A stretch of 5,368 nt of DNA, from contig JAIDJS010000219.1 in assembly GCA_029052085.1 (NCBI GenBank), positions 24,972 through 30,339 of the forward strand, in the 5' to 3' direction. This document shows positions 1-5,368 of the stretch, piece after piece; the stretch's first letter is position 1, and every line of letters starts with the position of its first letter. Origin of the DNA: Eubacterium sp. (GTDB lineage Bacteria; Bacillota; Clostridia; Oscillospirales; Acutalibacteraceae). Both the position numbers and the translations under genes were made by a program. The notes below the pieces were generated by a model that was not told the origin of the DNA, made no database searches, and saw nothing but the letters and a program-made list of their open reading frames with translations.

Positions 1-1830
1 GCAGACAAATATGAGATTTATCTTCTTGGATCCAACGGAAAATATAATCTTATGAAAACAACCACTACGGCTTCATTTACAACTGCCGTTGCTACATACG
101 GCAGAGAATACTCTTATAAAGTAAGAGCAATAGACAGCAAGAATAATGTTTACTCCGAATTCAGCAACGTTATAAAAGGGGTAAACATGAAAAAGATGGC
201 AACGCCGACTTTAAATCGTATTACAGTAAACGATAACGGTACATTTTCTCTTTCCTGGAACGCTGTTACAGGCGCTGATAAATACGAAATTTATATTTAC
301 AACAACAATACCGGAATTTATCAGCTGAACGGAACCGTAGCTAAAACCAGCGCAACAACTGCTTATGTTCCTTACAATATTAAATATTCGTATAAAATAA
401 GAGCATTGGACAGTCAAAACAAGGTTTATTCCGATTTCAGCAATGTGGTTTCAGCTACCAATAATGTTAGACTTTCTGCCCCTACAATGAAAAATGTTGT
501 TGTTAATGCAAACGGAAGTTTTACGCTTTCATGGAACGCTGTTTCAGGCGCTGATAAATATGAAATATATATCCTCAGCACAAACGGAACAACATATAAT
601 CTTATGAAAACCACAACTTCTACTTCATTTACGACTGCCGTTGCAACCATAGGAAGAAAATATTCTTATAAAGTAAAAGCAGTAAACAGCAAAAACAAGG
701 TTTATTCCGATTTCAGCAATATTGTATCAGCTGAATACAATAAAAAGCTGGCCGCACCAAAAATGAACAGTGTTGCTGTTAATGCAAACGGAAGCTTCAA
801 GCTTACTTGGAATGCAGTTGCAGGCGCAGACAAATATGAGCTTTATATTAAGCAGGCGGACGGCTCATACAAGCTTATGAAAACCACATCGTCTACCTCC
901 TTTACTACAGCCGTTGCAGAATACGGAAAACAATATTCCTATAAGGCAAAGGCGGTAGACAGCAAAAATAAGATTTATTCCGAGTACAGCAACACTGTAT
1001 CGGCTACAAATAATATCAAGCTTTCTGCTCCCAAACTCAATTCTGTTACCGTGAATGCAAACGGAAGCTTTACACTCTCTTGGAATTCGGTTACAGGAGC
1101 TGACAAATATGAGCTTTATATCAAGCAGTCAGATGGCTCTTATAAGCTTATGAAAACCACATCGGCTACCTCATTTACTACCGCTGTTGCCGCATACGGA
1201 AAGCAATATTCATACAAGGCAAAGGCAGTAAACAGCAAAAACAAGGTTTATTCCGAATACAGCAATGTTGTATCGGCAGTAAACAGCAAAAAAATGACAG
1301 CCCCTAAGCTGAATGTTTCCGTAAACACAAATGGAAGCTTCAAGCTTTCCTGGAATGCAGTTGCAGGCGCAGACAAATATGAGCTTTATATTAAGCAGGC
1401 GGACGGCTCATACAAGCTTATGAAAACCACATCAGCCACCTCATTTACTACCGCTTTTGCATCATACGGAAAACAATATTCATACAAGGCAAGAGCATAC
1501 GACAGCAAAAGCAAAACCTACTCCGAATACAGCAGTGCTGTATCCGCTGTCAACAACAAGAGGCTTTCAACACCATCCAATATTAAGCTTGCGGTTAATT
1601 CATCCACACCGTCATTTACAATCTCATGGAATGCCGTTTCAGGAGCAAATCAGTACGAGGTCTATCTTTATCAGAATGGTTCATACAAGAAAATACGAAC
1701 TGTAACGTCTACCAAAACAACACTTAACAATCCTATAAAAGGTAAGCAATACACATATAAAATCAGAGCCATACATTCAAAAACCAATGCCGTATCTGAT
1801 TACTCAGCAACTGTAAACGGAAAATACTAA
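1..1830 (+). CDS. C-terminal part of a tandem fibronectin type III repeat protein (5'-partial)
   Basis: The frame is open from base 1 to the TAA at 1828-1830, giving 609 visible residues; the true start lies left of the window. The Met at base 52 is inside a module and is not a start. The protein is seven Fn3-like modules. Residues 1-62 are the tail of the first, and the six complete ones start near residues 66, 158, 250, 341, 432 and 522, each 88-92 residues. Each module shows an (A/T)P entry, an NGSFxLSWN strand with the conserved Trp, GADKYE(I/L)Y, a TSFTTA turn, YSYKxxA and YS(E/D)(F/Y)SN. That order matches the A-G strands of Fn3 domains. There is no catalytic domain, LPXTG motif, dockerin, SLH or transmembrane segment at the C-terminus, which ends in module 7 with GKY. 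Such arrays in Clostridia usually serve as spacers or binding modules in secreted or surface proteins. A signal peptide and any enzymatic or anchoring domain would lie upstream. Fn3 assignment is confident; function of the whole protein is unknown. Confidence 0.9.
   Translation, partial: ADKYEIYLLGSNGKYNLMKTTTTASFTTAVATYGREYSYKVRAIDSKNNVYSEFSNVIKGVNMKKMATPTLNRITVNDNGTFSLSWNAVTGADKYEIYIYNNNTGIYQLNGTVAKTSATTAYVPYNIKYSYKIRALDSQNKVYSDFSNVVSATNNVRLSAPTMKNVVVNANGSFTLSWNAVSGADKYEIYILSTNGTTYNLMKTTTSTSFTTAVATIGRKYSYKVKAVNSKNKVYSDFSNIVSAEYNKKLAAPKMNSVAVNANGSFKLTWNAVAGADKYELYIKQADGSYKLMKTTSSTSFTTAVAEYGKQYSYKAKAVDSKNKIYSEYSNTVSATNNIKLSAPKLNSVTVNANGSFTLSWNSVTGADKYELYIKQSDGSYKLMKTTSATSFTTAVAAYGKQYSYKAKAVNSKNKVYSEYSNVVSAVNSKKMTAPKLNVSVNTNGSFKLSWNAVAGADKYELYIKQADGSYKLMKTTSATSFTTAFASYGKQYSYKARAYDSKSKTYSEYSSAVSAVNNKRLSTPSNIKLAVNSSTPSFTISWNAVSGANQYEVYLYQNGSYKKIRTVTSTKTTLNNPIKGKQYTYKIRAIHSKTNAVSDYSATVNGKY
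808..890 (+). repeat. 83-bp direct repeat, copy A (exact match to 1351-1433)
   Basis: Reading the two stretches side by side, bases 808-890 are identical to 1351-1433, including third codon positions. The match starts at the conserved Trp codon and ends in the TTS turn. The offset is 543 bp, two modules rather than one. The module between them (from about 1081) differs at many silent sites over the same stretch, so the identity is not explained by selection on protein sequence alone. Confidence 0.9.
1351..1433 (+). repeat. 83-bp direct repeat, copy B (exact match to 808-890)
   Basis: This is the partner of 808-890. Upstream it shares a further 15 bases (GGAAGCTTCAAGCTT at 790-804 and 1333-1347) after one differing codon (ACT against TCC), so the conserved tract is close to 100 bp with two mismatches. 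It points to recent duplication or gene conversion between alternate modules. Confidence 0.9.
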
Positions 1831-1833
1831 AAA

Positions 1834-1876
1834 TAAAAAGCTTCTCCCTGGAACATCCCGAAGAGAAGCTCTTTTT
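1834..1876. terminator. Bidirectional intrinsic terminator after the Fn3 gene
   Basis: The inverted repeat AGCTTCTC (1839-1846) and GAGAAGCT (1863-1870) forms an 8-bp perfect stem with a 16-nt loop, starting 8 bp after the Fn3 stop codon. On the plus strand it is followed by CTTTTTAT (1871-1878). On the minus strand it is followed by a T-rich tract complementary to AAATAAAA at 1831-1838. It therefore has the features of a Rho-independent terminator in both directions. Its main role is presumably ending the Fn3 transcript, with backup for the convergent pckG transcript. Confidence 0.85.
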
Positions 1877-1948
1877 ATACTAACTGACATCTTTTTACAA
1901 ACACCCATACAATCCGACCATGCATTAAACGCATCGTTTTCCGGATAC

Positions 1949-1980
1949 AAAAAAGCCCAAGGGGAAAATCCCTTGGGCTT
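1949..1980 (-). terminator. Intrinsic terminator of pckG
   Basis: AAGCCCAAGGG (1953-1963) pairs perfectly with CCCTTGGGCTT (1970-1980), giving an 11-bp GC-containing stem with a 6-nt loop, 9 bp beyond the pckG stop codon. Read on the minus strand, the stem runs into a T-tract (complement of the A run at 1949-1954). On the plus strand only ATATTTTA follows, so the hairpin is oriented for leftward transcription. Confidence 0.93.
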
Positions 1981-1989
1981 ATATTTTAA

Positions 1990-3765
1990 TTAAAGATTAG
2001 ATTTAACGGTTTCAAGCTCTGTTCTGAGTTCTTCAGGAAGTGTATCACCGAACTTAGCATAAAGCTCTTCAACACCCTTGAATTCCTCTTCCCATGCAGC
2101 CTTATCAACATCAAGAATTTTTTCAAGATCTTCCTTAGTCATATCAAGACCCTCAAGGTTGATATCCTCAGCATACGGAAGATATCCGATAGCTGTTTCC
2201 TGAGCATCTACCTTACCGTCGCAGCGATCAATAATCCAGTCAAGAACACGCATATTGTCGCCAAATCCTGGCCAGAGGAAGTTACCCTCATCATCCTTGC
2301 GGAACCAGTTAACATTGAAGATTTTCGGAGCCTTATCAGGATCAAGTGTTTCGCCGATCTCAATCCAATGCTTCCAATAATCGCCCATGTTGTAGCCGCA
2401 GAACGGAAGCATAGCCATAGGATCACGGCGAACAACACCAACTGCACCTGTTGCAGCAGCAGTTGTTTCTGAACCCATGATTGAACCTACAAATACACCG
2501 TTGTTCCAGCTCTTTGACTGATAAACAAGAGGAGTAAGCTTAGCACGGCGTCCGCCGAATACGATAGCTGAAATCGGAACACCCTGTGGGTTTTCAAATT
2601 CAGAAGAAATACATGGGCAGTTTGTTGCCGGAGCAGTAAATCTTGAGTTCGGATGAGCACCCTTCTCTGTTGTTTCTGCACCATTCCAAGGATTGCCCTT
2701 CCAGTCAATAGCGTTTGTAGGAGGATTTTTATCAAGACCTTCCCACCAAACTGTATTATTATCAAGGTTGTGGCAAACATTTGTGAAAATAGTGCCGCTC
2801 ATTGTTGATTTAAGAGCATTTGGATTTGATTTCATATTTGTTCCCGGAGCAACACCGAAGAAGCCGTTTTCAGGGTTGATAGCATAAAGGCGGCCGTCCG
2901 GACCTTTTCTGATCCAGGAAATATCATCACCAACACACCATACCTTATAACCCTTCTTCTGATATCCTTCCGGAGGAATAAGCATAGCAAGGTTTGTTTT
3001 ACCGCAGGCACTTGGGAATGCTGCGCAGATATACTTAACTTCGCCGTTTGGCTTTTCAAGGCCAAGAATAAGCATATGCTCAGCCTGCCACATTTCGTTC
3101 TTACCAAGATAAGAAGCTATACGAAGAGCAAAGCATTTTTTACCAAGAAGAACGTTTCCGCCGTAAGCAGAGTTAACAGAAATAATTGTATTATCCTCAG
3201 GGAACTGGCAGATCCATCTGTTTTCAGGATCAACATTACATTTGCAGTGCATACCGCGAACCCAATCGTTTGAATCGCCGAGCGCATCAAGAACTGCTGT
3301 ACCGATTCTTGTCATGATATTCATATTAAGAACAACATAGATGGAATCTGTAATCTCGATACCAATCTTTGAGAACGGAGAGCCAACAGGACCCATTGAA
3401 TAAGGAATAATATACATTGTTCTGCCCTCATATGAGCCGGCAGCAATGTTATAAAGCATTTCATATGCCTTTGCAGGATCCATCCAATGGTTTGTAGGGC
3501 CTGCATCCTTTTCATTCTTGGAACAGATAAGCGTTCTGTCCTCAACACGGGCAACATCGTTTTCAGCTGTTCTGTGAAGATAGCAATCCGGAAGAAGCTC
3601 TTCATTAAGCTTAATCATTTCGCCTGTTTCAACTGCTTCAGCTTTAAGTGCATCAATCTGCTCTTTTGAGCCATCAATCCACATAATTTTTGACGGCTTT
3701 AAAAGAGCAACCTTTTCATCAAGCCAGTCAAGAAGTGACTTATTGTTTGTAAGATTTGTTTCCAT
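1990..3765 (-). CDS. pckG: Phosphoenolpyruvate carboxykinase, GTP-dependent (EC 4.1.1.32)
   Basis: Cytosolic enzyme interconverting oxaloacetate + GTP and PEP + CO2 + GDP. It is 591 residues, the normal length of the GTP family and clearly longer than the ATP family (about 530-540). Visible motifs are the P-loop FPSACGKTN (250-258) with the family's reactive Cys (C254) and Lys/Thr (K256, T257), and the kinase-2 motif GDDISW (279-284). Metal-ligand equivalents are K210 in LLGKKCFALR, H230 in AEHMLILG and D281. Substrate Arg is R73 in ARVEDRT, and FGGRR is at 403-407. The guanine-pocket block NVNWFRKDDEGNFLWPGF (484-501) carries F488, F496 and F501, matching the three Phe of animal PEPCK. No key residue is missing. 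The ATG at 3765 is supported by AGGAG 7 nt upstream. It appears monocistronic, with its own promoter and terminator. In anaerobes the enzyme may run either gluconeogenically or as a PEP-carboxylating step toward malate or succinate; the sequence does not decide which. Confidence 0.97.
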   Translation of the reverse strand: METNLTNNKSLLDWLDEKVALLKPSKIMWIDGSKEQIDALKAEAVETGEMIKLNEELLPDCYLHRTAENDVARVEDRTLICSKNEKDAGPTNHWMDPAKAYEMLYNIAAGSYEGRTMYIIPYSMGPVGSPFSKIGIEITDSIYVVLNMNIMTRIGTAVLDALGDSNDWVRGMHCKCNVDPENRWICQFPEDNTIISVNSAYGGNVLLGKKCFALRIASYLGKNEMWQAEHMLILGLEKPNGEVKYICAAFPSACGKTNLAMLIPPEGYQKKGYKVWCVGDDISWIRKGPDGRLYAINPENGFFGVAPGTNMKSNPNALKSTMSGTIFTNVCHNLDNNTVWWEGLDKNPPTNAIDWKGNPWNGAETTEKGAHPNSRFTAPATNCPCISSEFENPQGVPISAIVFGGRRAKLTPLVYQSKSWNNGVFVGSIMGSETTAAATGAVGVVRRDPMAMLPFCGYNMGDYWKHWIEIGETLDPDKAPKIFNVNWFRKDDEGNFLWPGFGDNMRVLDWIIDRCDGKVDAQETAIGYLPYAEDINLEGLDMTKEDLEKILDVDKAAWEEEFKGVEELYAKFGDTLPEELRTELETVKSNL

Positions 3766-3772
3766 ATTTCTT

Positions 3773-3777
3773 CTCCT
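3773..3777 (-). promoter_or_regulatory. Ribosome binding site of pckG
   Basis: On the minus strand the sequence reads TAAAGGAGAAGAAATATG. The AGGAG core lies 7 nt before the ATG at 3765. It fixes the start codon and suggests strong translation. Confidence 0.9.
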
Positions 3778-3838
3778 TTATACAGAATACAATTTGTGAT
3801 AAAAATTATTGAAATAGCCGCAATTTTCATCAGCTTAT

Positions 3839-3867
3839 ATTATACGCAATTAATAAAACGATTTCAA
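3839..3867 (-). promoter_or_regulatory. Sigma-A-type promoter of pckG
   Basis: On the minus strand, TTGAAA (complement of 3862-3867) is followed after exactly 17 nt by TATAAT (complement of 3839-3844). The -10 is perfect, the -35 has 4 of 6 consensus bases, and the spacing is ideal. The start point would fall near 3832, giving a leader of about 67 nt that ends in the strong RBS. The -35 lies 21 bp past the tsaD stop, so pckG can be transcribed independently of the upstream genes. Confidence 0.82.
3853..3867 (-). promoter_or_regulatory. Candidate cre (CcpA-type) operator overlapping the pckG -35
   Basis: The minus-strand sequence TTGAAATCGTTTTAT fits the Bacillus cre consensus WTGNAANCGNWNNCW at every defined position except the penultimate C, which is A here. 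It covers the -35 hexamer and runs into the spacer. Bound protein there would be expected to block RNA polymerase. The match is by eye; AT-rich DNA yields chance hits and no CcpA gene is in view, so this is a hypothesis. Confidence 0.4.
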
Positions 3868-3888
3868 TAGGCATAATATATAAATTGA

Positions 3889-4902
3889 CTAAAAATTAAC
3901 AATATCTATTGGCATTGTTGCATAAGCATTAAGGCTCGAATCCGCTGTTATACCCGCAAGATATTCATAATAGCCCTGTGCAGCTACCATTGCGGCATTA
4001 TCACCGCAGTATTTAAGCTCGGGCAGATACAGCTTCCATCCGTGTTTTCTGCAGAGCCTTTCACTCTCGCTTCTTAAAAGTGAATTTGCAGAAACGCCGC
4101 CGGCAAGCACAATTTTATTATAACCGAATTTTTCCGAAACTGTTTCAAGATTTGAAATCAGGCAATGAACAACATTTTTTTGAAAAGATGCCGCCAAATC
4201 GGGAATATTGATTTCTTCCTGCTTCTGCTTGGCATTATGAACAATATTTATAACTGAGGTTTTCAGTCCGCTGAATGAAAAATCAAACGGAGCTCCATCA
4301 ACTCTTGGATGCGGAAAAGCATATGCGTCAGAATTTCCTGTTTTGCTTATTTTATCAATACTTATGCCCCCCGGATAAGGCAAACCCATTGTTCTTCCCG
4401 CCTTATCAAGCGCTTCGCCTGCTGCATCATCACGTGTTTTTCCGATAATTTCATAATCCGTATAGCTGTTAACTGCAACGATATGTGAATGCCCTCCGCT
4501 GACGATAAGGCAAAGAAAGGGCGGCTCTAAATCAGATGTTAAATAGTTCGATGCAATATGCGAACGCAGATGATGAACCGGCACAAGGGGTTTACCTGCC
4601 GAAGCAGCAAGTCCTTTTGCAAAGTTCACGCCCACAAGCAATGCGCCGATAAGCCCGGGCGCAAAGGTAACAGCAATTGCATCTATATCATCCATCGTGC
4701 ATCCAGCCTGCTCTAATGCTTCCTTAACAACACCGCTTATTGCTTCGGCATGACGGCGTGAAGCAATTTCAGGCACAACGCCGCCGTACAGCTTATGCTC
4801 CTCAAGAGAGGAGGCAATTATATTTGATTTTACAATTCTTCCGTCTTCAACCACTGCTGCCGCAGTTTCGTCACAAGAGGACTCAATTCCTAAAATTTTC
4901 AT
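3889..4902 (-). CDS. tsaD: tRNA N6-adenosine threonylcarbamoyltransferase TsaD (Kae1/YgjD family)
   Basis: Transfers the threonylcarbamoyl group from threonylcarbamoyl-AMP (made by TsaC/TsaC2) to N6 of A37 in ANN-decoding tRNAs, giving t6A. It acts in the cytosol with TsaB and TsaE, none of which is in this window. The 337-residue length is normal. Features of the ASKHA fold are visible: N-terminal GIESSCDET (5-13), the 38-50 stretch with LYGGVVPEIASRR, and HHLRSH (110-115) giving metal ligands H111 and H115. Further along are SGGHSH (135-140), DDAAGEALDKAGR (158-170), FSGLKT (210-215), AGGVSAN (267-273) and CGDNAAM (299-305), with D301 as the third metal ligand. The metal motif reads HLRSH where many homologues have HxEGH or HxxGH; both histidines are kept. 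Start: ATG at 4902 with AAGGA (4912-4916) 9 nt upstream; stop is TAG. It follows the membrane-protein gene by 18 bp, suggesting one transcript. No terminator is seen after it. Confidence 0.96.
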   Translation of the reverse strand: MKILGIESSCDETAAAVVEDGRIVKSNIIASSLEEHKLYGGVVPEIASRRHAEAISGVVKEALEQAGCTMDDIDAIAVTFAPGLIGALLVGVNFAKGLAASAGKPLVPVHHLRSHIASNYLTSDLEPPFLCLIVSGGHSHIVAVNSYTDYEIIGKTRDDAAGEALDKAGRTMGLPYPGGISIDKISKTGNSDAYAFPHPRVDGAPFDFSFSGLKTSVINIVHNAKQKQEEINIPDLAASFQKNVVHCLISNLETVSEKFGYNKIVLAGGVSANSLLRSESERLCRKHGWKLYLPELKYCGDNAAMVAAQGYYEYLAGITADSSLNAYATMPIDIVNF

Positions 4903-4911
4903 TTCTATGTA

Positions 4912-4916
4912 TCCTT
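4912..4916 (-). promoter_or_regulatory. Ribosome binding site of tsaD
   Basis: The minus strand reads AAGGATACATAGAAATG, with AAGGA 9 nt before the tsaD ATG. It sits within the 18-bp gap after the upstream gene's stop, leaving no room for a promoter there. Confidence 0.75.
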
Positions 4917-4920
4917 AAAC

Positions 4921-5368
4921 TTATTTGTTTTTCATTTCATTTATAGCATCATCAATCGTTTTTGCTTCCCTGAAACTATGATGATATTTGGAAAGCAGCG
5001 TTTCTTCTAATTCATCTGTAACATTGCCGAAATCATAGCTTCTGCCGTCTGAATTGACTATAGCATAAGCATTTTCATAATTCATTACTTTACCATCGTT
5101 ATAATATCCATCAAGCTTATAAAGCTCAAAATCAGAATACTCTGCTGTTACAACGATTATATTGTGGCTATCTGAAAATCTTACACCACTATTGCTGAAA
5201 CCTATATTTTGAATGCTAAGTATTCCGATAGCAATAATACCGAGAACTAAAAACATTATTCCTGCCGGAGCAGACTTTTTTTCTCCAACTAATTCAAGAA
5301 TTTCTCTATTCAGTTTTTTTAAAGCTTTAGCAGAATAATTATCACTTATATGCTTTATAATCTCCGAT
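4921..5368 (-). CDS. Unrecognised single-pass membrane protein, C-terminal part (5'-partial)
   Basis: I do not recognise this family. The frame is open from the right window edge to the TAA at 4921-4923, giving 148 visible residues. Residues 1-35 are polar and Lys/Glu-rich, with an amphipathic-looking stretch (ALKKLNREILELVGEKK), probably cytoplasmic. Residues 36-57 form a hydrophobic segment (GIMFLVLGIIAIGILSIQN), a likely transmembrane helix. Residues 58-148 are a polar tail rich in Tyr, Asp, Ser and Asn (YSDFELYKLDGYY, SDGRSYDFGNV), ending in a charged helix-like stretch (AKTIDDAINEMKNK). The positive charges just before the helix (EKK) suggest an N-in/C-out topology with an extracytoplasmic domain. 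No in-frame start exists between 5257 and 5368. A start at the Met of 5254-5256 is possible, but the only AGGA is 3 nt away, too close for a good RBS, so I treat the gene as running off the edge. It is probably the first visible gene of a transcript that continues into tsaD. Confidence 0.7.
   Translation of the reverse strand, partial: SEIIKHISDNYSAKALKKLNREILELVGEKKSAPAGIMFLVLGIIAIGILSIQNIGFSNSGVRFSDSHNIIVVTAEYSDFELYKLDGYYNDGKVMNYENAYAIVNSDGRSYDFGNVTDELEETLLSKYHHSFREAKTIDDAINEMKNK

Larger units (their letters stand above)
196..1827 (+). repeat. Tandem array of six complete Fn3-coding repeats (about 270-276 bp each)
   Basis: Complete units begin near bases 196, 472, 748, 1021, 1294 and 1564, with spacings of 276, 276, 273, 273, 270 and 264 bp. 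All spacings are multiples of three, so the frame is kept. The ADKYE-type motif recurs at 1, 274, 550, 826, 1099 and 1369, and as ANQYE at 1645. The central units (from 748 to about 1564) are very similar in DNA. The second module, with YIYNNNTG and an altered TSATTAYVP turn, and the last, with NQYEVYLYQNG, have diverged most. This is the usual picture of a repeat array homogenised in its middle. Confidence 0.9.

Noticed and set aside
426..650. Minus-strand open frame inside the Fn3 array, and a similar one at 211-417
   Set aside because: Antisense shadows of the repeat gene with no RBS and no recognisable protein character.
1457..1705. Plus-strand open frame in another phase of the Fn3 gene
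   Set aside because: It overlaps well-supported Fn3 coding sequence throughout, and its His/Thr-rich product is typical of a shifted frame.
52..1830. Start of the Fn3 gene at the ATG of position 52
   Set aside because: The same frame is open to base 1 and codes for the first half of a normal Fn3 module (ADKYEIY) before this Met; no RBS precedes it. The Met is the conserved LMKTT residue seen in other modules.
1..1830. CRISPR-like or mobile repeat array
   Set aside because: The repeat units are about 273 bp, in frame, and code for Fn3 domains; there are no short palindromic repeats with unique spacers and no transposase.
1912..1946. Nested inverted repeat (ATCCG...CGGAT enclosing ATGC...GCAT) between the two terminators
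   Set aside because: Stems are only 4-5 bp and interrupted; no T-tract, promoter or RNA family signature accompanies it.
2208..3669. Several open frames on both strands within pckG (for example 2487-2780, 2832-3107, 3321-3605, 3487-3669)
   Set aside because: All lie inside a complete, motif-rich PEPCK gene; none has an RBS or domain of its own.
3790..3811. Possible Rex or CRP-like operator in the pckG leader (CAATTTGTGAT... region)
   Set aside because: One half resembles TTGTGA-type sites but the second half does not match as an inverted copy, and it would lie well downstream of the start point.
4740..4946. Plus-strand open frame antisense to the start of tsaD
   Set aside because: Shadow of tsaD and of the intergenic gap; the product is a low-complexity Arg/Gln-rich string.
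5254..5256. Met codon as start of the right-edge gene
   Set aside because: The frame stays open upstream with plausible Lys/Glu-rich coding sequence, and the only AGGA is 3 nt from this ATG. It remains a weaker alternative.

Overview
The window looks like a chromosomal piece of a low-GC anaerobic Firmicute, probably Clostridia and possibly of the Ruminococcus/Oscillospiraceae kind. This rests on the AT-rich composition, AAGGAG-type ribosome binding sites, a sigma-A-type promoter, a GTP-type PEP carboxykinase and a Lys/Tyr/Asn-rich fibronectin type III (Fn3) repeat protein typical of gut and rumen Clostridia. The assignment is an inference from sequence character, not from a database search.

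Layout. Positions 1-1830 (+) hold the C-terminal 609 residues of a large, probably extracellular protein. What is visible is seven tandem Fn3 modules of 88-92 residues, the first cut by the window edge. Positions 1831-1989 are a convergent intergenic region with two strong intrinsic terminator hairpins, one usable in both directions and one pointing at the leftward gene. Positions 1990-3765 (-) are a complete GTP-dependent phosphoenolpyruvate carboxykinase (pckG). It has its own near-consensus promoter, overlapped by a cre-like (CcpA-type) sequence, in the 123-bp gap upstream. Positions 3889-4902 (-) are a complete tsaD, the catalytic subunit for the universal t6A tRNA modification. Positions 4921-5368 (-) are the C-terminal part of an unrecognised single-pass membrane protein that runs off the right edge. 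It ends 18 bp before tsaD and is probably co-transcribed with it.

The genes do not form one pathway. pckG is central carbon metabolism at the PEP/oxaloacetate node, tsaD is housekeeping translation, and the Fn3 protein is a surface or secreted scaffold. I see no mobile element, CRISPR array, RNA gene, toxin-antitoxin pair, defence gene or clearly novel system. The points most worth following are the mosaic homogenisation of the Fn3 array, with exact DNA identity between alternate modules, and the cre-like site sitting on the pckG promoter.
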